NCBI GenBank assembly: GCA_021166845.1
Contig: JAJPEP010000025.1
Location: 1 to 33,284 of the forward strand
Length of the DNA: 33,284 nucleotides
Source: Thiobacillus sp.
GTDB taxonomy: Bacteria; Pseudomonadota; Gammaproteobacteria; Burkholderiales; Thiobacillaceae
Reading direction: 5' to 3'
Shown here in pieces: positions 1-7,763 of the stretch. Made by a program: the position numbers and the translations under genes. Position 1 is the first letter of the stretch. Every line of letters starts with the position of its first letter. Below the pieces are notes generated by a model. It saw only the letters and a program-made list of their open reading frames with translations, searched no databases and had not been told where the DNA came from.

Positions 1-138
1 GGATCCTCATGTCTGGCTGAAGGGTACTTTGGAAAAGTTGCCCACCTGGCCCAATAGCCGGATTGATGAGTTGCTGCCGCTGAAGGCGGTATTACCGTAA
101 ATCTTGTTGCTGTGGGGGTGGTGCGGCTGGACGCTTAC
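1..138 (+). mobile_element. Right end of an IS66-family insertion sequence (cut by window edge)
   Basis: The window opens inside an IS66-type element. It contains the last codons of a transposase (2-100) and then a short tail ending in CGCTTAC at 132-138. IS66-family ends start with GTAAGCG, so CGCTTAC is the expected outer edge of the right inverted repeat. The element therefore probably ends at 138. The left end and the 8-bp target duplication typical of the family cannot be checked, because the other boundary is outside the window. Confidence 0.75.
2..100 (+). CDS. IS66-family transposase, C-terminal fragment
   Basis: An open frame entering from the left edge encodes 32 residues ending at TAA (98-100). 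It begins DPHVWLKGTLEKLPTW and ends with SRIDELLPLKAV. This matches the short C-terminal domain (IS66_C type) of IS66 transposases, in which a DP.xxL...LP segment precedes an IxxLLP motif. Only the tail is visible, so nothing can be said about the catalytic DDE residues or whether the gene is intact. The correct spacing to a canonical IS66 terminus at 138 supports the call. Confidence 0.75.
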   Translation, partial: DPHVWLKGTLEKLPTWPNSRIDELLPLKAVLP

Positions 139-181
139 AATGCCCCGGCGGCTGCATCGTTTATATATACAGGAGGCGCTC

Positions 182-619
182 ATGCGTTACATGATCATCG
201 TCAAGGCCAGCACGGAAACGGAAGCCGAAACCACCCCGGTGAACGCCGATTCCGAGATGCTGGCCGAAATGGCCGGCTACCATGGCCAGTTGAGGAAAGC
301 CGGCGTGCTGCTCGACTACGCGGGGCTGAAGCCCAGCTCGCAGGGCTGGCGCATCCGCTACGACGGCGATGCGCGTACCGTGATCGACGGCCCGTTTGCC
401 GAAACGAAGGAACTGGTCGCCGGCTATACGCTGATCGATGTGAAGTCGCGCGCGGAGGCGATGGAGTGGACGCGGCGTTACCCCAATCCCCAACCCGCCG
501 GACGCGGCAAGCCAGCGGAAATCGAGGTGCGGCCGCTGTACGAGCCGGATGATTTCGGGCCGTCGCCGGAGGTCGGGAGGCTGAAGCGGACGGCGCCGAG
601 TGGCGGGAATGCCGCGTGA
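182..619 (+). CDS. YCII / DGPF-domain protein
   Basis: This 145-residue protein belongs to the YCII-related (DGPF) family. It shows the family signature DGPFAETKELVAGY in its centre, preceded by an MRYMIIVKAS beta strand. Members adopt a ferredoxin-like dimeric fold, and most have no proven reaction. The ATG at 182 was chosen over an upstream in-frame start because AGGAGG lies at 171-176 with correct spacing. The stop (617-619) overlaps the region just before the VOC gene, so the two are probably co-transcribed. In many genomes such proteins travel with ECF sigma factors (ECF41/42 groups), but no sigma factor is visible here. The IS66 end lies only 43 bases upstream. The family is clear; the function is unknown. 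Confidence 0.85.
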   Translation: MRYMIIVKASTETEAETTPVNADSEMLAEMAGYHGQLRKAGVLLDYAGLKPSSQGWRIRYDGDARTVIDGPFAETKELVAGYTLIDVKSRAEAMEWTRRYPNPQPAGRGKPAEIEVRPLYEPDDFGPSPEVGRLKRTAPSGGNAA

Positions 620-645
620 ACCAGGATCACACAAGGCGAGACACC

Positions 646-1026
646 ATGAACAACCCCGTCATCTGGTTTGAAATTTATGTGGAAGACATGCCGCGTGCGC
701 GCGCCTTCTATGAGCACCTGCTCGGGCTGAAGCTGGAGCGGATGAACAGCCCGGCCAGCCTCGACGGTATCGAGCTCTGGGCTTTTCCCATGGAAATGGA
801 TCGCGTCGGTGCCGGCGGCGCGCTGGTGAAGATGGAAGGCGTGCGCCCGGGCGGCGGCGGCACGCTGGTGTATTTCGTCTGCGCAGATTGCGCGGTCGAG
901 GCGCAGCGCGCCGTCGAAGCCGGCGGGACGGTCTTCAAGGCGAAAATGCCCATCGGCGAGTACGGCCACATCGCGCTGGTTCACGACACCGAGGGCAATC
1001 TCGTCGGCCTGCATTCGATGCAATAA
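646..1026 (+). CDS. VOC-family (glyoxalase-like) protein
   Basis: This 126-residue protein has the vicinal oxygen chelate fold. It opens with VIWFEIYVEDMPRARAFYEHLLG, the usual first beta-alpha unit, and ends with YGHIALVHDTEGNLVGLHS, the typical last strands carrying the family's HDTEGN turn. Family members include glyoxalases, dioxygenases and antibiotic-binding proteins; substrate and metal dependence cannot be read from sequence. The start is the ATG at 646, because AAGGCGAG at 633-640 is a good ribosome site; an in-frame GTG at 616 overlapping the upstream stop is less likely. It sits 26 bases after the first YCII gene and about 50 before the second, within the same-strand train. Confidence 0.85.
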   Translation: MNNPVIWFEIYVEDMPRARAFYEHLLGLKLERMNSPASLDGIELWAFPMEMDRVGAGGALVKMEGVRPGGGGTLVYFVCADCAVEAQRAVEAGGTVFKAKMPIGEYGHIALVHDTEGNLVGLHSMQ

Positions 1027-1076
1027 GCCGGGCCATGTGGTGGAAATCCCTGCCAAACCCTGGAGAGGATGCTGCA

Positions 1077-1433
1077 ATGAAATATTTGTTGTTGATCGTC
1101 GAGCCGCGCGGCCAGCGCGACACCCGCAGCGAGGACGAGGGCCGCGCGCTCTACGCCGAGATGGTCGAATTCGGCCAGGGGCTCGCGGCGCGCGGCCAGC
1201 TTGTCGCCAGCGAATCGCTGCGGCCGGACAGCCACGGCGTGCGGGTGCAGCGGCGCGGCGAGCAGGCCAGCCTGGTCGACGGCCCCTTCGCCGAGGCGCG
1301 CGAAGTGGTCGGCGGCTTTTTCCTGATCGAATGCGCCGGCCGCGACGAGGCGGTACGGCTGGCGCAAGCGTGTCCGGCCGCGCGCTTCGCCACGGTCGAG
1401 GTGCGCGAGTGCGCGCCGTGCTACGTGAAATGA
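1077..1433 (+). CDS. YCII / DGPF-domain protein
   Basis: A second YCII/DGPF protein of 118 residues. It starts MKYLLLIVEPRG and contains VDGPFAEAREVVGGFFLIE, the family core. The ATG at 1077 follows a GAGAGGAT ribosome site. The frame stays open upstream into the VOC gene, but that part has no family similarity and overlaps coding sequence. It is about as long as a minimal YCII domain, lacking the C-terminal tail of the copy at 182-619. The two are clearly diverged paralogues rather than a recent duplication. The biochemical role is unknown. Confidence 0.83.
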   Translation: MKYLLLIVEPRGQRDTRSEDEGRALYAEMVEFGQGLAARGQLVASESLRPDSHGVRVQRRGEQASLVDGPFAEAREVVGGFFLIECAGRDEAVRLAQACPAARFATVEVRECAPCYVK

Positions 1434-1496
1434 AACGCGGGAAAGCAGGGCAATGACCGCGGCTCTCGCAGACCTCAGCTTGAAAGGAGAAACATC

Positions 1497-1982
1497 ATGA
1501 CAAAGATCGCCAAGAACACGATTTGCCTCTGGTTCGACGGAACCGCCGAGGACGCGGCGCGGTTTTACGCCGCAACCTTTCCAGACTCTTCGGTCGGCGC
1601 GGTGTATCGCGCACCGGGGGATTTCCCCTCCGGGAAGCAGGGAGATGTGTTGACGGTCAGTTTCACCGTGATGGGCATTCCGTGCCTCGGGCTCAACGGC
1701 GGCCCCGCGTTCCGCCACAGCGAAGCGTTCTCGTTTCAGGTCGCAACCGATGACCAGGCCGAAACGGACCGCTACTGGAACGCGATCGTCGGCAATGGCG
1801 GCGAGGAGAGCGCGTGCGGCTGGTGCAAGGACAAATGGGGGTTGTCCTGGCAGATCACGCCGCGGGCGCTGACGGAAGCGATCTCCGACCCCGATCCCGC
1901 TGCCGCCAAGCGCGCATTCGATTCGATGATGACGATGCGAAAGATCGACATCGCCACGATCGAGGCCGCGCGGCGTGGCTGA
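1497..1982 (+). CDS. PhnB-like VOC protein (3-dmu-9_3-mt domain)
   Basis: This 161-residue protein belongs to the PhnB-like branch of the VOC superfamily. Databases often label it 3-demethylubiquinone-9 3-methyltransferase domain, although the branch is not a proven methyltransferase. Diagnostic segments are ICLWFDGTAEDAARFYAATF at residues 9-28, a central PCLGLNGGPAFRHSEAFSF, and GWCKDKWGLSWQITP with its WG.SWQ.TP motif near the C-terminus. The start is supported by GAAAGGAG about ten bases upstream (around 1481-1488). It continues the train of small VOC/YCII genes. Substrate unknown. Confidence 0.85.
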   Translation: MTKIAKNTICLWFDGTAEDAARFYAATFPDSSVGAVYRAPGDFPSGKQGDVLTVSFTVMGIPCLGLNGGPAFRHSEAFSFQVATDDQAETDRYWNAIVGNGGEESACGWCKDKWGLSWQITPRALTEAISDPDPAAAKRAFDSMMTMRKIDIATIEAARRG

Positions 1983-2006
1983 GTGTCACATCGGGGTAAT
2001 CAGAAT

Positions 2007-2348
2007 ATGACGAAGTACCTGATTTCCTTCCCCGGACCTGCGATGGACGTCCCGGAGGAAGACTGGGCGGAAGTCGGCGAAGCGGCGCACGCGGTTATAC
2101 GCGAGGCGAAGCGCCTCGGGGTCTATGTGTTCGGTGGCGGGATCAACGAGAAGGTCGCGCCACAAATGGTGGCTTCCGACGGCACCGTCACGGACGAGAC
2201 CTACCCACAGACCAGGGAATTCAATGGCGGCTTCTGCGTTCTGGAGCTTGCGTCGCGCGAAGCGGCCATCGAATGGGCCGCGAAGATCGCCAGAGCGTGC
2301 CGCTGCGCGCAGGAACTCCGCGAGTTCCAGTATGACCCCGAAAGCTGA
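2007..2348 (+). CDS. YCII-family protein
   Basis: A third, more divergent YCII-family protein of 113 residues, beginning MTKYLISFPGPAMDVPEEDW. The DGPF signature is replaced by a TREFNGGFCVLELASREAAIEWA segment, the usual divergence for the branch that acts on unknown small molecules. The ATG at 2007 is preferred; a GTG at 1983 would add eight residues overlapping the PhnB-like stop. The ribosome site (GGGGTAA around 1994) is only fair, suggesting translational coupling to the gene 24 bases upstream. It is followed by 134 bases without a gene before the SRPBCC protein; I see no structure there. Confidence 0.75.
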   Translation: MTKYLISFPGPAMDVPEEDWAEVGEAAHAVIREAKRLGVYVFGGGINEKVAPQMVASDGTVTDETYPQTREFNGGFCVLELASREAAIEWAAKIARACRCAQELREFQYDPES

Positions 2349-2482
2349 ACCGACAGGCCGTAGCCCCTGGCCCCGCGCAGCCCGATTCTCATGCCGCCGC
2401 GGCGTGCCCAGTCAGGCAAGCCGGCGAGGGGCCAAGCGGGTCGGCGCGAGCGTACATTCATGACTTACGAAAAGGAGCCTGC

Positions 2483-2887
2483 ATGAAAGTGACCGTTGAA
2501 ACCAACGTCGCCGCGCCGGTCGATGCCGTCTGGCGCGCCTACACCACCCTCGAGGCCATCGTTCAGTGGAACGCCGCCTCGGACGACTGGCACACCACCG
2601 CTGCCAGCGTGGACCTGCGCGAAGGCGGCGCCTTCTCCTCGCGCATGGAAGCGAAGGACGGCAGCGAAGGCTTCGATTTCGCCGGCATCTACACCCGCAT
2701 CGTGCCCGAGCGCCTGATCGAATATGCCTTCGGCGATCGCAACGCACGGGTCGAGTTCGACCCGGTCGGCGAGGCCGTGCGCGTGCGCGTCACCTTCGAT
2801 GCCGAGACCACGTACCCGGTCGAATACCAGCGTGCAGGCTGGCAGGCCATCCTCGACAACTTTGCGCGCCACGTGATGGCGCGCTGA
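2483..2887 (+). CDS. SRPBCC / AHSA1-like protein
   Basis: This 134-residue protein belongs to the START/SRPBCC (activator of Hsp90 homologue 1-like) family. It opens [20 protein letters not shown], the first strand and helix of the fold, followed by [14 protein letters not shown] and [14 protein letters not shown]. It ends with [13 protein letters not shown], the long C-terminal helix that closes the hydrophobic pocket. The ribosome site AAAAGGAG precedes the ATG by 7 bases. Such proteins bind small hydrophobic ligands and often occur with YCII and VOC proteins in stress clusters. The next gene starts 20 bases downstream on the same strand, so co-transcription is likely. Ligand unknown. Confidence 0.85.
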   Translation: MKVTVETNVAAPVDAVWRAYTTLEAIVQWNAASDDWHTTAASVDLREGGAFSSRMEAKDGSEGFDFAGIYTRIVPERLIEYAFGDRNARVEFDPVGEAVRVRVTFDAETTYPVEYQRAGWQAILDNFARHVMAR

Positions 2888-2907
2888 CGCAACAAGGAGC
2901 GCGACTC

Positions 2908-4020
2908 ATGAGCCGTATCCGTGTGCTGGTGGGAACGCGCAAGGGCGCGTTCATCCTGACGTCCGACGCGGCGCGCCGCGACTGGCAGGTGAGCGGGCCG
3001 CATTTCGACGGCTGGGAGATCTTTCACGTCGCCGGCTCGCCGGCCAACCCCGACCGGCTCTATGCCTCGCAGACCAGCGGCTGGTTCGGCCAGGTGATCC
3101 AGCGCTCCGACGACGGCGGCGCGACCTGGAACCCGGTCGGCAACGATTTCAGCTATGCAGGCGACCCGGGCACGCACCTCTATTACGACGGCACGCCGAA
3201 ACCGTGGACGTTCAAGCGCGTGTGGCATCTGGAACCCTCGCCGACCGACCCGGACACGGTCTACGCCGGGGTCGAGGACGCCGCGCTGTTCCGTTCGGCC
3301 GACGGCGGACAGAGCTGGCAGGAGCTGCCCGGCCTGCGCGAGCAGCAGGGCGCGAAATGGATGCCGGGCGCCGGCGGCATGTGCCTGCACACCATCCTGC
3401 TCGATCCCGCGAACCCGGCGAGGATGTACGTGGCGATCTCGGCGGCCGGCGCGTTCCGCAGCGACGACGGCGGCGTTTCGTGGAAGCCGGTCAACCGCGG
3501 CCTGCATTCGCAATACATCCCCGAGCCGGAAGCCGAGGTCGGCCACTGCGTGCACCGCATCGCGATGCATCCGGCGCGGCCCGGGACGCTCTTCATGCAG
3601 AAGCACTGGGACGTGATGCGCAGCGACGATGCCGGCGATTCGTGGTTCGAGGTCAGCGGCAACCTGCCCAGCGATTTCGGTTTCGCCATGGCGGTGCATG
3701 CGCACGATCCGGATACGGTCTACGTCGTGCCGATCAAGAGCGACTCGGAGCACTACCCGCCCGAGGGCAGGCTGCGCGTATACCGCAGCAAGGCAGGCGG
3801 CAACGACTGGGAAGCGCTGACCGACGGCCTGCCGCAGCAACATTGCTACGTGAACGTGCTGCGCGACGCCATGGCGGTCGACGCGCTCGATCCCTGCGGC
3901 GTGTATTTCGGCACCACCGGCGGCCAGGTCTACGTCTCGCCCGACGCGGGCGACCACTGGCAGGCCATCGTGCGCGACCTGCCGGCCGTGCTCTCGGTCA
4001 GCGTGCAGACGCTGTCCTGA
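2908..4020 (+). CDS. Cytoplasmic Asp-box beta-propeller (BNR/sialidase-like)
   Basis: This 370-residue protein is built of BNR/Asp-box repeats. Six Asp-box motifs are visible in order: [40 protein letters not shown] and SPDAGDHW. Annotation pipelines call such proteins exo-alpha-sialidase or glycosyl hydrolase. However, I see none of the sialidase arginine-triad context and no signal peptide (it starts [19 protein letters not shown]), so it is probably a cytoplasmic propeller of another function. The ATG at 2908 has AAGGAG nine bases upstream. The stop is separated by one base from the MoaD-like gene, implying tight translational coupling and a functional partnership. Confidence 0.8.
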   Translation: MSRIRVLVGTRKGAFILTSDAARRDWQVSGPHFDGWEIFHVAGSPANPDRLYASQTSGWFGQVIQRSDDGGATWNPVGNDFSYAGDPGTHLYYDGTPKPWTFKRVWHLEPSPTDPDTVYAGVEDAALFRSADGGQSWQELPGLREQQGAKWMPGAGGMCLHTILLDPANPARMYVAISAAGAFRSDDGGVSWKPVNRGLHSQYIPEPEAEVGHCVHRIAMHPARPGTLFMQKHWDVMRSDDAGDSWFEVSGNLPSDFGFAMAVHAHDPDTVYVVPIKSDSEHYPPEGRLRVYRSKAGGNDWEALTDGLPQQHCYVNVLRDAMAVDALDPCGVYFGTTGGQVYVSPDAGDHWQAIVRDLPAVLSVSVQTLS

Positions 4021-4021
4021 C

Positions 4022-4327
4022 ATGGCCACGGTGCGAGTCGTGCTGCCGTATCACCTGTACACGCTGGCGCGGTGCAGCACTACCGAGGTGGAGCTCGATC
4101 TGACCGGCCCGGTCACGCTCGGCGCGGTACTCGATGCGCTCGAGGCGGCCTATCCTGCGCTCACCGGCACCGTGCGCGACCGTGTCACGGGCCGGCGCCG
4201 CCCGCTGGTGCGTTTCTACGCCTGCCAGGACGATCTCTCGAACACCGCGCCCGACGCGCCGTTGCCCGACGCCGTCGCTGCCGGGCGCGAGCCGCTGATC
4301 ATCGTCGGTGCGATTGCGGGCGGCTGA
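4022..4327 (+). CDS. MoaD/ThiS-like ubiquitin-fold protein
   Basis: This 101-residue protein looks like a beta-grasp sulfur-carrier or modifier. It starts [15 protein letters not shown], has [14 protein letters not shown] (the helix typical of MoaD) and ends GAIAGG, so the terminal Gly-Gly needed for adenylation and thiocarboxylation is present. It is somewhat longer than MoaD (about 80 residues), with an insert around [20 protein letters not shown]. No moaE, moeB/thiF-type E1 or molybdenum-cofactor gene is nearby, so a role in molybdopterin synthesis is not supported by context. Its start codon lies one base after the propeller stop. It could be a sulfur carrier or a protein modifier dedicated to the propeller. 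Confidence 0.75.
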   Translation: MATVRVVLPYHLYTLARCSTTEVELDLTGPVTLGAVLDALEAAYPALTGTVRDRVTGRRRPLVRFYACQDDLSNTAPDAPLPDAVAAGREPLIIVGAIAGG

Positions 4328-4389
4328 ACTGCAAGCAAATCGCTGCGCCGACGGCCAGCAAATAAATTCAAGGACGCGTCCGTCTCGAC

Positions 4390-5187
4390 TCAGGCGGCTT
4401 CCTTCGGACGCATCTGCCGGCTGTAGAGGAACTCCAGGACCTTGCTGCGCAGCTCGTGGTATTTCGGTTCGTGCGCCAGTTGCAGGCGGTCGCGCGGACG
4501 CGGCAGGTCCACGTGCAGGATGTCGCCGATGGTCGCCGCGGGGCCGTTGGTCATCATCACGATGCGGTCGGACAGCAGCACCGCCTCGTCGACGTCGTGG
4601 GTGACCATGATGACCGTGCTCTTGGTCGCGGCGACGATCTTCATCAGTTCGTCCTGCAGGTGGGCGCGGGTCAAGGCGTCGAGTGCGCCGAAGGGCTCGT
4701 CCATCAGCAGCACCTTGGGCTCCATCGCCAGTGCGCGGGCGATGCCGACGCGCTGCTTCATGCCGCCGGAGATTTCGCCCGGCAGCCTGGCCGCTGCGTG
4801 GGTCAGCCCCACCAGTTCCAGCGCGACGCTGGTGCGCGCCTTCAGCTTTTTTCCGGATTCCGTGCGGCCAAACACCTTTTCCACCGCGAGGTGGACGTTC
4901 TCGAACGCGCTGAGCCAGGGCAGGAGCGAATGATTCTGGAACACCACCCCGCGTTCCGGCCCCGGCCCCTTGATCTCCTTGTTGGCGAGCAGCAGCACGC
5001 CATCGGTGGCGTCGAGCAGGCCCGCCACCAGGTTGAGCAGCGTCGACTTGCCGCAGCCGGAGTGGCCGATCAGCGCGATGAACTCGCCCTGATTGACGTG
5101 GAGGTCGATGCCGGTGAGGGCGGTGAACTTGCCTTTCCTGGTGTCGAACACCATCGAGGCGTTTTCGATCTGGACGTAGCTTTGCAT
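4390..5187 (-). CDS. nrtD: Nitrate ABC transporter ATP-binding protein
   Basis: This 265-residue ATPase energises nitrate/nitrite import. It has Walker A GHSGCGKST at 41-49, Q-loop Q84, signature ISGGMKQR at 139-146, Walker B VLLMDEP at 159-165 and a VTHDVDEA switch region near 195. Its length fits the stand-alone NrtD/TauB/SsuB type rather than the NrtC fusion with a binding-protein domain. Substrate is assigned from nrtA, nrtB and nasT on the same strand upstream. A Shine-Dalgarno (AAAGGAAAA) precedes the ATG. The 162 bases separating it from nrtB are almost filled by a palindromic repeat. It converges with the MoaD-like gene; 62 bases lie between the two stops and no clear terminator is visible. 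Confidence 0.9.
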   Translation of the reverse strand: MQSYVQIENASMVFDTRKGKFTALTGIDLHVNQGEFIALIGHSGCGKSTLLNLVAGLLDATDGVLLLANKEIKGPGPERGVVFQNHSLLPWLSAFENVHLAVEKVFGRTESGKKLKARTSVALELVGLTHAAARLPGEISGGMKQRVGIARALAMEPKVLLMDEPFGALDALTRAHLQDELMKIVAATKSTVIMVTHDVDEAVLLSDRIVMMTNGPAATIGDILHVDLPRPRDRLQLAHEPKYHELRSKVLEFLYSRQMRPKEAA

Positions 5188-5200
5188 CGTTTTTCCTTTC

Positions 5201-5349
5201 GAGGGGTGAGGCCTAGGGAGGGGTCAGGATTCAGGGATCAGGGGTCAGGGGTGGAGCGGCCTTCGGCCGCGCTTATTTGAGAAGGCGCGAAGCGACATCC
5301 CCTGACCCCTGAATCCTGACCCCTAGTCCCTTAGTGGCCCCCTGATCCC
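5201..5349. repeat. GGGGTCA palindromic element, copy A (nrtB-nrtD gap)
   Basis: The nrtB-nrtD spacer is filled by an imperfect palindrome. The outer arms are AGGGGTCAGGATTCAGG (5219-5235) and its complement CCTGAATCCTGACCCCT (5307-5323). The centre is a GCGGCC-TTC-GGCCGC hairpin (5256-5270) followed by GCTTATTTGAGAAGGCGCGA. Extra GGGGTCA and GGGGTGA units flank it. Related copies occur at 18681-18803 and 19495-19612. Being inside an operon, it is transcribed and may act as an mRNA stabiliser or processing site between the permease and ATPase genes. Confidence 0.85.
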
Positions 5350-6255
5350 TCAGTCATACGAGAACCGTTTCGCGATCAGCATCAGCATCTGTTCGAGCAA
5401 GAGCCCGACGATGCCGACGACGAAGATGGCGATGATGATGTGGGCGACGTTGAGGTTGTTCCATTCGTCCCACACCCAGAAGCCGATGCCGACGCCGCCG
5501 GTGAGCATTTCGGCGGCGACGATCACCAGCCAGGCAACGCCGATCGCGAGGCGCACGCCGGTGAGCACATACGGCAGCACCGCCGGGAACAGGATCTTGG
5601 TGAAGACCTTGAGCTCGGACAGGTTGAGCACGCGTGCGACGTTCGTGTAGTCCTGCGGGATGCGCTGCACGCCGGCGGCGGTGTTGAGCACCATCGGCCA
5701 GATGCTGGAGATGAAGATCACCCAGATCGACGCCGGTTCGGCCTTCTGCAGCACCAGCAGGCCGATCGGCAGCCAGGCCAGCGGCGACACCGGGCGCAGG
5801 ATGCTGATCACCGGCGAGAGCATGCGGTTGAGGAAGTCGAAGCGGCCGATCATGAAGCCGAGCGGGATGCCGACGGCGGCGGCAAGGCTGAAACCGATGC
5901 CGACCCGGCCCAGCGAGTTGAGGATGTTCCAGCCGATACCCTGGTCGTTGGGGCCGTTGTCATAGAACGGGTCGGAAAACAGTTCCACCGCGGCATCCCA
6001 GGTTTCGCCGGGGCCCGGAATCTGACCGCCGCTGTTGGCCACCAGCGCCCACAGCGCCACGAACAGCAGCATGCCGAGCAGCGGCGGGATGGCATTTCTG
6101 AACAGGGTCCGCGTGCCTTCGAGAAAGCGCTTGCCCGATTCGGTTTCGAAACAGGGCGTGCGCCGGGACGGCGCTGCGGGAGCGGGGAGGGCTTGGGTTT
6201 CCGGCGCCTCCAGCACCTCGGACAGACTTCGGTCATTCAATGTGATCGCATTCAT
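5350..6255 (-). CDS. nrtB: Nitrate ABC transporter permease
   Basis: This 301-residue inner-membrane permease has a hydrophilic N-terminus of about 80 residues, then PPLLGMLLFVALWALVA as the first membrane helix and roughly five more, ending in AHIIIAIFVVGIVGLLLEQ. The cytoplasmic EAA-like loop that contacts NrtD is around ARVLNLSELKVFTKILFPAVLPYVLTG. These features fit the NrtB/CmpB/SsuC class. The ATG at 6255 is chosen because CAAGGAG lies just upstream; the frame extends 17 codons further into a repeat that is unlikely to be translated. It is downstream of nrtA, separated by about 120 bases holding a palindromic repeat. Confidence 0.9.
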   Translation of the reverse strand: MNAITLNDRSLSEVLEAPETQALPAPAAPSRRTPCFETESGKRFLEGTRTLFRNAIPPLLGMLLFVALWALVANSGGQIPGPGETWDAAVELFSDPFYDNGPNDQGIGWNILNSLGRVGIGFSLAAAVGIPLGFMIGRFDFLNRMLSPVISILRPVSPLAWLPIGLLVLQKAEPASIWVIFISSIWPMVLNTAAGVQRIPQDYTNVARVLNLSELKVFTKILFPAVLPYVLTGVRLAIGVAWLVIVAAEMLTGGVGIGFWVWDEWNNLNVAHIIIAIFVVGIVGLLLEQMLMLIAKRFSYD

Positions 6256-6282
6256 GTGCGTACTCCTTGTACGGTGTGTTCC

Positions 6283-6365
6283 GTCATTGCGAGCGAAGCG
6301 CGGCAATCCAGTCTATAAGCCAGTCAGCCGCCTGGATTGCCGCGTCGCTTTGCTCCTCGCAATGA
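6283..6365. repeat. GTCATTGCGAG palindromic repeat between nrtA and nrtB
   Basis: The left arm GTCATTGCGAGCGAAGCG (6283-6300), continuing to CGGCAATCCAG, is complementary to the right arm CTGGATTGCCGCG...CTCGCAATGAC (6332-6365). About 20 unrelated bases lie between. This sequence type is a widespread bacterial interspersed palindrome. Inside the nrt transcript it would fold into a long stable hairpin, which could protect the upstream nrtA message and make the binding protein more abundant than the permease. Confidence 0.85.
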
Positions 6366-6376
6366 CACGTCCCTAA

Positions 6377-7648
6377 TCAGGCCTTGATCTTGAAGCCGTC
6401 GGCGTACTTGGCCGGATCCTTGCCGTCCCACACCACGCCGTCGATCAGCTTTGACGTGCGCATGTCGAACTTCGGCAGCGGCGTCTTGGTCATCGCGGCG
6501 GCGGCCTTGTACACATCGATGCGGTTGACCTTCTTCGCCACCGCCAGATAGTCGGGATGATCCTTCAACAGGCCCCAGCGCTTGTGCTGGGTGAGGAACC
6601 ACATGCCGTCCGACAGGTAGGGGAAGCCCACCGTGCCGCCGTTGTAGAACTTCATGTAGTTGGGGTCTTTCCATTTCCTGCCGTTGCCGTTGTCGTACTC
6701 GCCGTGCATGCGGCCCTCGATCGAGTCGAAGTCGGTGTTGACGTAGGACTTGGCCGAGATCACCTTGGCGACTTCGGAGCGGTTCTTCATGTCGTCGATG
6801 TACTTCGACGCGTCGAGAATGGCCGCCACCATGGCGCGCGCGGTGTTGGGATACTTCTCGACGAATTCGGCGGTGGCGCCGAGCACCTTCTCCGGGTGGT
6901 CCTTCCAGATTTCCTGCGTGGTCACCGCGGTGAAGCCGATGTTGTCGCGGATCGCGCGCGCGCCCCACGGCTCGCCCACGCAGAAGCCGTCCATGTTGCC
7001 CACCCGCATGTTGGCGACCATCTGCGGCGGCGGCACCACGATATTTTTGACGTCGCGGAACGGATCGATGCCGTACGTGGCGAGCCAGTAATACAGCCAC
7101 ATCGCGTGGGTGCCGGTGGGGAAGGTCTGGGCGAAGGTGTATTCGCGGGGTTCGGCCTTCACCAGCTTGGCGAGCGAGGCGCCGTCGGTCACGCCCTTGG
7201 CCTTGAGCTGGTTCGACAGCGAGATCGCCTGCCCGTTATGGTTGATGCTCGCCAGCACCGCCATGTCCTTCTTCGGCCCGCCGATGCCGAGCTGCACGCC
7301 GTAGATCAGGCCGTACAGCACGTGCGCCGCGTCGAGTTCGCCGTTGACCAGCTTGTCGCGCACCGCCGCCCACGAGGCTTCCTTGCTCGGCGTGATGGTG
7401 AGGCCGTACTTCTTGTCGAAGCCCTTCACAGAGGCCATCACCACCGACGCGCAGTCGGTCAGCGGAATGAAGCCGATGCTGAGATTGGGTTTTTCCGGCG
7501 CGTCGGAGCCGGCGGCCCAGGCGCCCTGGCGCACGCCCGGAGGCACCAGCGCCATCAGGGCGGCGGCGACGGAAATTCTCGTGGTTTTTCTCATGAAGTC
7601 ACGCTTGCTCGGATCCTGCACGAGGGGTTTGTCCTGGGTGTCGCTCAC
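6377..7648 (-). CDS. nrtA: Nitrate ABC transporter substrate-binding protein
   Basis: This 423-residue protein is the nitrate-binding component of the NrtA/CmpA family. It carries a Tat-like leader (SKRDFMRKTTRISVAAALMALVPP) in which the usual twin arginine reads Lys-Arg, then the mature domain from NLSIGFIPLTDCASVVMA. Family segments include GPKKDMAVLASINHNGQAI, TFPTGTHAMWLYYWLA and DGFCVGEPWGARAI. The GTG at 7648 is preceded by TTTGGAG with good spacing, directly after the U-tract of a leader terminator. It heads nrtA-nrtB-nrtD. The promoter at 7764-7780 is sigma54-type, and nasT lies upstream on the same strand, so nitrogen and nitrate control are both expected. Confidence 0.92.
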   Translation of the reverse strand: MSDTQDKPLVQDPSKRDFMRKTTRISVAAALMALVPPGVRQGAWAAGSDAPEKPNLSIGFIPLTDCASVVMASVKGFDKKYGLTITPSKEASWAAVRDKLVNGELDAAHVLYGLIYGVQLGIGGPKKDMAVLASINHNGQAISLSNQLKAKGVTDGASLAKLVKAEPREYTFAQTFPTGTHAMWLYYWLATYGIDPFRDVKNIVVPPPQMVANMRVGNMDGFCVGEPWGARAIRDNIGFTAVTTQEIWKDHPEKVLGATAEFVEKYPNTARAMVAAILDASKYIDDMKNRSEVAKVISAKSYVNTDFDSIEGRMHGEYDNGNGRKWKDPNYMKFYNGGTVGFPYLSDGMWFLTQHKRWGLLKDHPDYLAVAKKVNRIDVYKAAAAMTKTPLPKFDMRTSKLIDGVVWDGKDPAKYADGFKIKA

Positions 7649-7663
7649 GGTGGTTCTCCAAAT

Positions 7664-7696
7664 AAAAAAGGCGTCGCCTTGAGGGCGGACGCCTTT
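7664..7696 (-). terminator. Leader terminator (attenuator) before nrtA
   Basis: On the minus strand, AAAGGCGTC-cGCC-ctcaa-GGC-GACGCCTTTTTT forms a stem with a U-rich tail. It ends about 15 bases before the nrtA GTG. An intrinsic terminator between promoter and first gene is the standard arrangement for NasT/NasR-type antitermination. Upstream in the leader, GUCGC-AACGAU-GUGGC (about 7727-7745) can form a stem with a six-base loop that has A at position 1 and G at position 4, the hallmark of ANTAR-binding hairpins. A second such hairpin was not clearly found. Confidence 0.8.
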
Positions 7697-7763
7697 GTCC
7701 AGTTGCGAAAGAGTTGACGGTTACGCTGAAAGCCACATCGTTGCGACTGTTCAGTTGAGGATT

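Noticed and set aside
4022-4327. Assignment of the MoaD-like protein to molybdopterin synthase
   Set aside because: No moaE, moaA, moeB or related gene is nearby, and the protein is longer than typical MoaD.
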